Of a DNA stretch of 13,071 bases, positions 7,751 to 13,071 are shown in pieces. The translations under genes and the position numbers were made by a program. Source of the stretch: JAFDBW01 sp963825575. Lineage in GTDB: Bacteria; Desulfobacterota; Desulfuromonadia; Desulfuromonadales; BM103. The first letter of the stretch is position 1; each line of letters opens with the position of its first letter. Where the stretch lies: contig CAWGUB010000003.1 in assembly GCA_963825575.1 (NCBI GenBank), forward strand, positions 1 to 13,071, given 5' to 3'. The notes beneath the pieces are model-generated. The model saw nothing but the letters and a program-made list of their open reading frames with translations, was not told the DNA's origin and searched no databases.

Positions 7751-10166
7751 CGTCAAATCCTCTGATTAAATTAAGATACCTGCCGGTAGCCCTATCAAGG
7801 GAGAATTCTTTACCCCTGGCGATAAGCTGATCCTTATTCACCCTTGCATCAAGAGCTTGCAATATTGCTGCAGCCAAAGACTTTTCATCAGCCATTGGCA
7901 CCAAGGCCCCGTAGCGCCCGTTGTCAAGTATCTCCCTTGGGCCACTCGGGCAATCTGTGCTAACAACTGGGCAGCCGCATGCCAGAGCCTCAATAAGCAC
8001 CGTTGGCAGGCCTTCAAAAACCGAAGAGAGCACAAACAGCGAGGCACGGGCCATATATTGAAAAGGATTGTCGAGGAAGCCGGGCATTTCCAGGTCGGCA
8101 GAAATCCCCAACTCTTCAGCCTGACTGATCAGATTCTCACGCAGCTTCCCCTCCCCCAGGATCAATAAACGTACCGGTCGCTTCTCCCTGACAAGGGCAA
8201 AAGCTTTCAATAAGGTAGCATGATCTTTAGCCGGTTTGATCCCGCCAACAGTCAGTAGCACAGGGGGGCCGTCAACGGAAAACCAGGGATGCGACAGGGG
8301 CTCTGCCGCCTGTTGAAAGAGTCGTTCGTTAACAACCGGGTTGTAAATAGTGGTAAAGCTTTCCATGGGAAGATTTAACGTCCTGCCCAAATCATCCGCA
8401 ACCCCTTGAGAAACGGTGACGACAGAATCAGCCTGGGGATAAAAGCGACGGTCAACTTCAACCTGGGCTTTTATCCGAGGCTTTTTCGACCTGGCTATTT
8501 CCTCAGAAAGAGTGCTGTGAACCGTCAACACAACTCTGCTCTTCACCTTGGCAAGCTTGCGAGCCATAACTGCGACTGCGTTTGGGTAGTCCATAGAGGA
8601 AATCAGGGCGTCAGGGCGTTCTTTTTTTAGGTAATCGACCAAACGTGGCAAGGCACCTAACACGTAATGTGGGTTTTTACCAAGGACCATTTTCGTCCAA
8701 AACCAAGCATCCACACCTAGCCTGTGAATCATCCGCCACGAGCCCCAGGCTGACCTGACCTTCAGGTCTACAACCTTTATTGCATGAGGGATCTGATCCA
8801 AGTAGTGCCCCGAGTAGCGCGCCATCACTAGGTCGACACGATGACCCTGTGCAACGAGGCCACAGCCAAGATTCAGAAGCACCCGCTCGGCCCCGCCACT
8901 ACCTTCGAAAGACTTCACAAATAAAGCTATGTGCTTTGGAGTTTGCACGTCTGATGTGAGCGCTTCAGACAAGCCAGGCGCAAACGAACCTTCCGCGGCA
9001 GGGCATGGCATATTCTTATCAGGATTCATTTCATTCTGCATCTCTCCCCATCGGTTCAAAAAAACCTGATACAAGTCAGGATCTTCACTTACCAGTAATA
9101 ATTCGTGGTTGGCATGAAGTGAACGAACAGAGAAATTTAAACTGCCTACGGTTACCATTTGTCGTCCAGGCGAATCAATCAGCATAAATTTATTATGCAT
9201 TGGCAACCCTTCCGGGTTTGTATAACGATTGAACATTATTCCACTTTGGAGCAACAACTTTTCTACCCAATGCGGCACCCTTCTGAGGGTGTCATGCGTG
9301 AGGACCTCAATACGAACTCCTCTGTGAGACAGCTCACACAGGCGCCTGCAGATTCCACGATCACTCAGGTGAGAAACTGCCAAACGCAGAGTGCAACCGT
9401 TTTCCAACACATCAAATAGTTCGTCGAATATATTCTTTTCTGATCTGGGGAAAAATAGAACCCGTGCTTTCCCTGAGAACAGAATTTTGTTGCTGGATGG
9501 CAGGAAACGCTCCCAGATACCGTGCTTCATTCGGTATATGCGATCCGCGTGGTCATACAGACCTTGGACAAGGACAGAATCACTTATTTCCAATAAAACG
9601 TTGTGCCCCCTGTCCTGATCACCAATCTCTCGGATTATAGCCGGGTCTTCCGGAAGGTTGCCGGAAGGATTGAATGTGCCTAACAGGGCATGAGGTGATG
9701 GGTGACTGAAGTAGTATAATTTTTCGTGTAACCTGCATTTTCTTAGGAACCGGTTGTCAAATAGATTGTGGCTAAGAGGCCTCAAATTCTCCCCCAGCGC
9801 GTTGTCGCCCTTCAGTAAGCCTATCACCCGACGGTTAATCGCGCCGGTGCGCGGATTACCTTCTACGGCCAATCGTACCTTGACCCCTCTCTCGGAAGCT
9901 TGTAGCAGAGCTTTCGCCAAGGCCTCATCTCTAAAGTAGTAGGTTATCCAAAGGATTTCCCCACCAGACGGAACAGCATGAATCTTTTCCTCAAGCAGGT
10001 CGCGCAAGAATCTTGCCGGCCGATCCGGACCTCCCCAGTGAGCTAAAAAAAGGTCTTCTTGGGATTGAGAGCATGAATATTTCGGTAGAAGAGACAAAGT
10101 CACCTGACCATGAGATAAAAAAGGTTTGACAGGTTCAGTTACGGTCGAGAATGAGAGAATCAACAT
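7734..10166 (-). CDS. Fusion: phospholipase D-like module (two HKD) plus GT4 glycosyltransferase
   Basis: One uninterrupted 810-residue frame holds two complete modules. Residues about 50-375 are phospholipase D-like: the first active-site half has H147-E-K149 and GTFN (163-166), the second H324-N-K326-x4-D331 and GSLN (341-344). In the first half the Asp of HxKx4D is Ser154, but both catalytic His/Lys pairs remain. Residues about 380-410 are a proline- and acid-rich linker. Residues 411-805 are a full GT4 enzyme: GGAERV (424-429), VTVSQGV (583-589), LTVGGIKPAKDH (638-649), GEG (671-673) and the E718-x7-E726 motif in FEGLPTVLIEALACGCPVV. There is no signal peptide or clear membrane helix, so it is probably cytosolic. 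The GT4 half should use a nucleotide sugar. The PLD half may carry out phosphodiester or phosphatidyl transfer, or hydrolysis. The two may act on one lipid-linked glycan. No clear ribosome site precedes ATG 10166, so the exact start is uncertain. Confidence 0.9.
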   Translation of the reverse strand: MLILSFSTVTEPVKPFLSHGQVTLSLLPKYSCSQSQEDLFLAHWGGPDRPARFLRDLLEEKIHAVPSGGEILWITYYFRDEALAKALLQASERGVKVRLAVEGNPRTGAINRRVIGLLKGDNALGENLRPLSHNLFDNRFLRKCRLHEKLYYFSHPSPHALLGTFNPSGNLPEDPAIIREIGDQDRGHNVLLEISDSVLVQGLYDHADRIYRMKHGIWERFLPSSNKILFSGKARVLFFPRSEKNIFDELFDVLENGCTLRLAVSHLSDRGICRRLCELSHRGVRIEVLTHDTLRRVPHWVEKLLLQSGIMFNRYTNPEGLPMHNKFMLIDSPGRQMVTVGSLNFSVRSLHANHELLLVSEDPDLYQVFLNRWGEMQNEMNPDKNMPCPAAEGSFAPGLSEALTSDVQTPKHIALFVKSFEGSGGAERVLLNLGCGLVAQGHRVDLVMARYSGHYLDQIPHAIKVVDLKVRSAWGSWRMIHRLGVDAWFWTKMVLGKNPHYVLGALPRLVDYLKKERPDALISSMDYPNAVAVMARKLAKVKSRVVLTVHSTLSEEIARSKKPRIKAQVEVDRRFYPQADSVVTVSQGVADDLGRTLNLPMESFTTIYNPVVNERLFQQAAEPLSHPWFSVDGPPVLLTVGGIKPAKDHATLLKAFALVREKRPVRLLILGEGKLRENLISQAEELGISADLEMPGFLDNPFQYMARASLFVLSSVFEGLPTVLIEALACGCPVVSTDCPSGPREILDNGRYGALVPMADEKSLAAAILQALDARVNKDQLIARGKEFSLDRATGRYLNLIRGFDDEALS
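7758..7763 (-). promoter_or_regulatory. Shine-Dalgarno AGAGGA for the downstream methyltransferase
   Basis: On the minus strand AGAGGA precedes ATG 7750 by 7 bases and lies inside the coding end of the PLD-GT4 gene. It supports the ATG over the TTG six bases upstream, which would be too close to this site. Confidence 0.6.
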
Positions 10167-10438
10167 TCATAAAATTATTTTTCAGCCTATGAGTCTCTGG
10201 ATTGAGTGCTTAGGGGGAATTCTCACTTCAGCATATGTGATGGTAGCTTAAATGATCAGTTATTTAAATAATTTCTTGTTCTAAAGCTGATTAAAAGTAT
10301 CGCAGAGAATCCAATCATGCGAGGCACCGTTATGCTTCACAATAATCAATGAAAAATGTTAGTCTGCAAAATATCTCGCACATATAATGCGAATGAGTAG
10401 AATCTGCACAATTCAAAATAGAAAGTAGCTTGTTCAAA
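10167..10438. other. AT-rich divergent intergenic region
   Basis: About 270 bases separate the minus-strand PLD-GT4 gene from the plus-strand ABC transporter gene. It is the longest non-coding stretch of the window and is AT-rich. It must hold promoters for both directions. A perfect 12-base palindrome, TTATTTAAATAA, lies at 10260-10271 and could be an operator or chance in AT-rich DNA. No tRNA, small RNA, repeat array or protein-like frame was recognised. Confidence 0.6.
10383..10388 (+). promoter_or_regulatory. Candidate -10 box (TATAAT) for the ABC transporter gene
   Basis: A perfect TATAAT lies 50 bases before ATG 10439. No convincing TTGACA-like -35 occurs at 16-18 bases upstream, so it may depend on an activator, or be chance in AT-rich DNA. 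Confidence 0.35.
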
Positions 10439-12181
10439 ATGCAGTTGATAATAAAATTCGCCCGAGCCTATCCCAGACAAAGTCTGATGATGTTACTTGC
10501 CCTGATCATGGCTGGCCTGGTTGAAGGCGTCGGCCTGACTGCTCTTTTGCCTTTGCTGCAAACAGCCATCGACATGCCTGCAGGTGCCACGGCTGATCCG
10601 GCTTCAGCCAACATTGCTGACAACTTCATCTGTTCAGCACTGGTACACATGGGTATCCCTGTCACTATCGGATCACTTTTGATGGTCATCCTCCTTGGAG
10701 CGATCCTAAGGAGCCTGCTGATCCTGATTGCTGACCGCAAGGTCGGCTACACGGTCGCCCACGTTGCCACTGACCTACGCCTGGCCCTGCTCCGCGCGCT
10801 GCTCTCCACCCGCTGGGGCTATTTTCTCAATCAGCAGGTCGGTAGCATGGCCAACGCCGCCGGGACCGAGGTTATGCGTGCCGCCTCAGCTTACCTTTAC
10901 GCTGCTGTCGCACTAGCCATGGCGATTCAGGTCTTTGCCTATTTCATAGTGGCCCTTCTGGTCTCCTGGCAAACCACCCTGCTCTTCATGACTATAGGCA
11001 GTATTATCTTGATTTTTCTGCACAGGATGGTCACCACGGCCAAGAGAGCCGGAAACAAACAGACCCGTCTGCTGCAGTCACTGCTTGCCCGGCTTTCCGA
11101 CAGCTTGCAATCTCTGAAAGCGTTCAAGGCCATGGGTCGCGAAAATCTCGCTGACGAACTGCTCTCATCGGACACCATGAAATTGAACAAGGCCCTACGC
11201 AGGCAAGTTATAAGCAAGGCTTTTCTGCGGGGCGCCCAGGAGCCCCTGATGATGCTCCTGGTGATAACCGGCCTCTATCTGATGCTGGTCACCATGGGAA
11301 TGGACCTGCCGAAGGTCATGGTGCTCAGCTTCCTCATGGCCCGCATGTTGAATGAGGCCGGCAAGGTGCAGCGCAAGTACCAAGAGATGGCAGTCTGTGA
11401 AAGCGCATACTGGTCACTGCAAGATAAAATCAGCAAAGCCCAGAAACACTATGAACCACAAGGTGGTGACATTCCTGCAAGCCTGGAGCGTGGCATCACC
11501 CTGGACCGGGTTGATTTCGGTTACGGCGACCGGCTGATTCTGAAAAATGTTTCCCTGGAAATTCCGAGCCGTACGTTTACTTCGATCATCGGCCCTTCAG
11601 GTTCCGGGAAGACCACTCTGGTCGACCTGATAACGGGACTCTTTCAGCCTGTCGACGGCCGTGTGTTGATCGATGGCACTCCTCTGCCAAAGATTGCTTT
11701 GCGCAGTTGGAGACACATGATCGGCTATGTCCCCCAGGACACCATTCTGCTGCATGATTCGATTTTTGGGAATGTGACCCTCGGCGAGCCATCCTGGACC
11801 CAGACAGATGTTGAAGAGGCCCTGAAAGGAGCCGGTGCATGGGACTTCGTCAGCGAAATGCCCGAGGGTATGCATACGGTCGTCGGCGAACGTGGCTCCA
11901 AGGTATCAGGCGGACAAAGGCAGCGGATTGCCATTGCCAGGGCCCTGATCCATCGGCCGCAGCTCCTGATTCTCGATGAAGCCACCAGCGCTCTGGACCC
12001 GCAGACCGAAGCTGATATCTGCCAGACGCTGAAAAACTTGCGTGGCAGCCTGACCATCCTGGCGATCAGCCACCAGACCGCCCTTGTCGAGGTGTCCGAC
12101 CGGGTTTTTAGGATCTCCGACGGCAGCGTGACGCAGACTTCATCCCCAGCCGTTCATAGCGAAACAGGGCAGCATCAATAA
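10439..12181 (+). CDS. ABC exporter, fused permease and ATPase (MsbA-like lipid/glycan family)
   Basis: A 580-residue half-transporter of normal length. The N-terminal half is membrane-spanning, with hydrophobic segments near residues 17-40, 78-98, 150-195 and 268-290, linked by basic cytosolic loops (KAFKAMGREN is a typical coupling-region motif). The C-terminal ATPase has Walker A GPSGSGKTT (385-393), Q-loop Gln433 in VPQD, signature SGGQ (490-493), Walker B LLILDE (Asp513/Glu514), D-loop SALD and switch His545. It has no C39 peptidase head. It should act as a homodimer in the inner membrane, flipping or exporting a lipid-linked glycan, lipid or similar substrate; context favours a glycan or lipid-glycan. 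ATG 10439 is chosen over TTG 10430; neither has a strong ribosome site. GC content returns to the level of the first part of the window. Confidence 0.9.
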   Translation: MQLIIKFARAYPRQSLMMLLALIMAGLVEGVGLTALLPLLQTAIDMPAGATADPASANIADNFICSALVHMGIPVTIGSLLMVILLGAILRSLLILIADRKVGYTVAHVATDLRLALLRALLSTRWGYFLNQQVGSMANAAGTEVMRAASAYLYAAVALAMAIQVFAYFIVALLVSWQTTLLFMTIGSIILIFLHRMVTTAKRAGNKQTRLLQSLLARLSDSLQSLKAFKAMGRENLADELLSSDTMKLNKALRRQVISKAFLRGAQEPLMMLLVITGLYLMLVTMGMDLPKVMVLSFLMARMLNEAGKVQRKYQEMAVCESAYWSLQDKISKAQKHYEPQGGDIPASLERGITLDRVDFGYGDRLILKNVSLEIPSRTFTSIIGPSGSGKTTLVDLITGLFQPVDGRVLIDGTPLPKIALRSWRHMIGYVPQDTILLHDSIFGNVTLGEPSWTQTDVEEALKGAGAWDFVSEMPEGMHTVVGERGSKVSGGQRQRIAIARALIHRPQLLILDEATSALDPQTEADICQTLKNLRGSLTILAISHQTALVEVSDRVFRISDGSVTQTSSPAVHSETGQHQ

Positions 12182-12184
12182 CGG

Positions 12185-12204
12185 CCCACAACTTTTAGTT
12201 GGGG
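12185..12204 (+). promoter_or_regulatory. Hairpin that can hide the ribosome site of the TPR gene
   Basis: CCC-A-CAACT, a TTT loop and AGTTG-GGG pair as eight base pairs with one bulged A (12188), starting 4 bases after the ABC transporter stop. The 3' arm contains the GGGG that serves as the Shine-Dalgarno for ATG 12213. No T-run follows, so it is not a normal terminator. It may reduce translation or require coupling with the upstream gene. Confidence 0.4.
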
Positions 12205-12212
12205 ATATTTGA

Positions 12213-12983
12213 ATGAAAATCTACTTTCTGACCATCGCAGGCCTCATTCTTTTTATCCTGTTACCCGTTTTGACAATAGCCGGCGGGTCCTACCCCGATG
12301 AGGAAGAGTCTGTTGTCATGGTCCGGATGGTCGATGAACTGCTGACTCAAGGGGAGAATCAACAGGCTTTGGAGATACTTCAAATGCTGCCGGAGGATCG
12401 ACCTGCCCCGGCGGAGAGACTCTGGCGTATGGCCCGCGTTCAATACGAGATGGGGCGACTGGCTGACAGGGACGTCCCGGAATTTTACATAAAAGCTGAA
12501 GATTATGCCCGTTCGGCCATAGTTGAAAATCCCGGCAGCAGCGACAGCTACAAATGGCTGGCGATCGCCCTGGGAGCACAGGCGAAATACTCTGATACGA
12601 AGACACAGGTCCGCCAATCAAGGGAGATCAAAGAGAGTATCGAGAGGGCCATCGCTCTCAACCCTGAGGATGATATCGCCTACCTTGTGTTGAGCCGTTG
12701 GCATTACAAAGTCTCCGGACTGGGAATGGTCGCCCGGACTTTCGCCAAAATTATCTATGGCGGGGTTCCAAAGGCATCCCTTGCTGAAGCCGAGAAGCTT
12801 TTGTGGCAAGCCATTGAATTGCATGACAGGATTTCCCATCGATACAATCTGGCAAAAGTTTATGATCGCATGGAACGGTACGAGGATAAGAAGATTCAAC
12901 TGCAGCAAGCCCTGCTGCTACCAGTGACCTTTCCGGAAGAGCTTGAGGAACAGGAGAAAGCCAGGAAAAAACTTCAGGGTTAA
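12213..12983 (+). CDS. Exported or membrane-anchored TPR protein of the RMDN family
   Basis: A 256-residue protein. Residues 1-25 form a hydrophobic signal or anchor (IAGLILFILLPVLTIAGG) without a lipobox cysteine, so the rest is probably periplasmic. The remainder is helical TPR-like. The stretch SYKWLAIALGAQAK (112-125), REIKESIERAIALNPED (137-153), LSRWHYKVSGLG (160-171) and the final ALLLPVTFPEELEEQEKA (233-250) line up with the eukaryotic regulator-of-microtubule-dynamics (RMDN) proteins, including their conserved KE, ALNP, RW-Y-VS and LP positions. This match is from memory of the family, not a search. RMDN3 (PTPIP51) has a TPR domain known to bind lipids. The gene follows the ABC transporter by 31 bases and is probably in its operon, so it may assist transport or envelope assembly. 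Bacterial function is unknown. ATG 12213 has GGGGA 7 bases upstream. Confidence 0.8.
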   Translation: MKIYFLTIAGLILFILLPVLTIAGGSYPDEEESVVMVRMVDELLTQGENQQALEILQMLPEDRPAPAERLWRMARVQYEMGRLADRDVPEFYIKAEDYARSAIVENPGSSDSYKWLAIALGAQAKYSDTKTQVRQSREIKESIERAIALNPEDDIAYLVLSRWHYKVSGLGMVARTFAKIIYGGVPKASLAEAEKLLWQAIELHDRISHRYNLAKVYDRMERYEDKKIQLQQALLLPVTFPEELEEQEKARKKLQG

Positions 12984-13018
12984 GGATAATTTCACGATAC
13001 CAATCCCCTTTGTTCTGT

Positions 13019-13071
13019 TCATCCGATACTCGCCAGCTCCAGTCGATTGCCCCAGCGTTCCTTGAGAACAT
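13019..13071 (-). CDS. 3' end of a convergent gene of unknown function (cut by window edge)
   Basis: On the minus strand the frame reads VLKERWGNRLELASIG and ends in TGA at 13021-13019. This is protein-like and is placed just past the TPR gene, 35 bases from its stop. A competing minus-strand frame starting at 13071 runs deep into the TPR gene and looks like a shadow. Only 16 residues are visible, so no family can be assigned. Confidence 0.35.
   Translation of the reverse strand, partial: VLKERWGNRLELASIG

Noticed and set aside
7504..7830. A 108-codon plus-strand frame opposite the methyltransferase/PLD-GT4 junction
   Set aside because: It is antisense to two overlapping genes with clear motifs, and its product shows no recognisable family features.
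10322..10336. GGCAC...TGC resembling a sigma-54 promoter
   Set aside because: The GG and GC elements are one base too close, and sigma-54 promoters do not tolerate that spacing well.
12751..13071. A 106-codon minus-strand frame from the window end into the TPR gene
   Set aside because: Most of it is antisense to the TPR gene. The neighbouring frame ending at 13019 reads more like the tail of a real protein.

Overview
The window looks like part of a surface-polysaccharide locus (O-antigen, capsule or a similar glycan) from a Gram-negative bacterium. The supporting signs are a nonulosonic-acid (sialic-acid-like) activation cassette, two SAM methyltransferases, glycosyltransferases, an MsbA-type ABC exporter and a putative exported TPR protein. 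Gene density, Shine-Dalgarno sites and moderate to high GC in the flanks fit a proteobacterium. A desulfuromonad-like lineage is plausible, but the sequence alone does not prove it. No rRNA, tRNA, CRISPR array or insertion sequence was seen.

Layout. (1) 1-4637, plus strand, GC-rich and tightly packed: the 3' end of a probable surface-carbohydrate gene, then a Gfo/Idh/MocA oxidoreductase, a NeuB-type synthase fused to a D-lyxose-isomerase-like cupin, a HAD phosphatase, and a NeuA-type CMP-sugar synthetase whose start overlaps the phosphatase stop. (2) 4641-6958, plus strand, visibly AT-richer: a zinc-ribbon SAM methyltransferase, then a GT-B-like transferase that can be read only across two opposite single-base frameshifts. 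(3) 6986-10166, minus strand, also AT-richer: an 810-residue in-frame fusion of a two-HKD phospholipase D-like module with a complete GT4 glycosyltransferase, followed by an overlapping SAM methyltransferase. (4) 10167-10438: an AT-rich divergent intergenic region with a perfect -10 hexamer. (5) 10439-12983, plus strand: a fused permease/ATPase exporter and a signal-anchored TPR protein resembling the eukaryotic RMDN (regulator of microtubule dynamics) family. (6) 13019-13071: the probable tail of a convergent minus-strand gene.

How the genes may work together (inference). The synthase condenses phosphoenolpyruvate with a sugar, the HAD enzyme removes phosphate, and NeuA attaches CMP to give a CMP-nonulosonate donor. 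Because the HAD phosphatase sits between NeuB and NeuA, and because the cupin fused to NeuB resembles lyxose/mannose isomerases, a KDN-type route (fructose-6-P to mannose-6-P to KDN-9-P to KDN to CMP-KDN) is a coherent testable model. The methyltransferases and glycosyltransferases would decorate and assemble the glycan, and the ABC exporter would move a lipid-linked intermediate.

The two most unusual items are the NeuB-isomerase fusion and the PLD-GT4 fusion. A PLD module, an MsbA-type transporter and an RMDN-like TPR protein in one locus also suggest a lipid-anchoring or lipid-handling step, but this is speculative.
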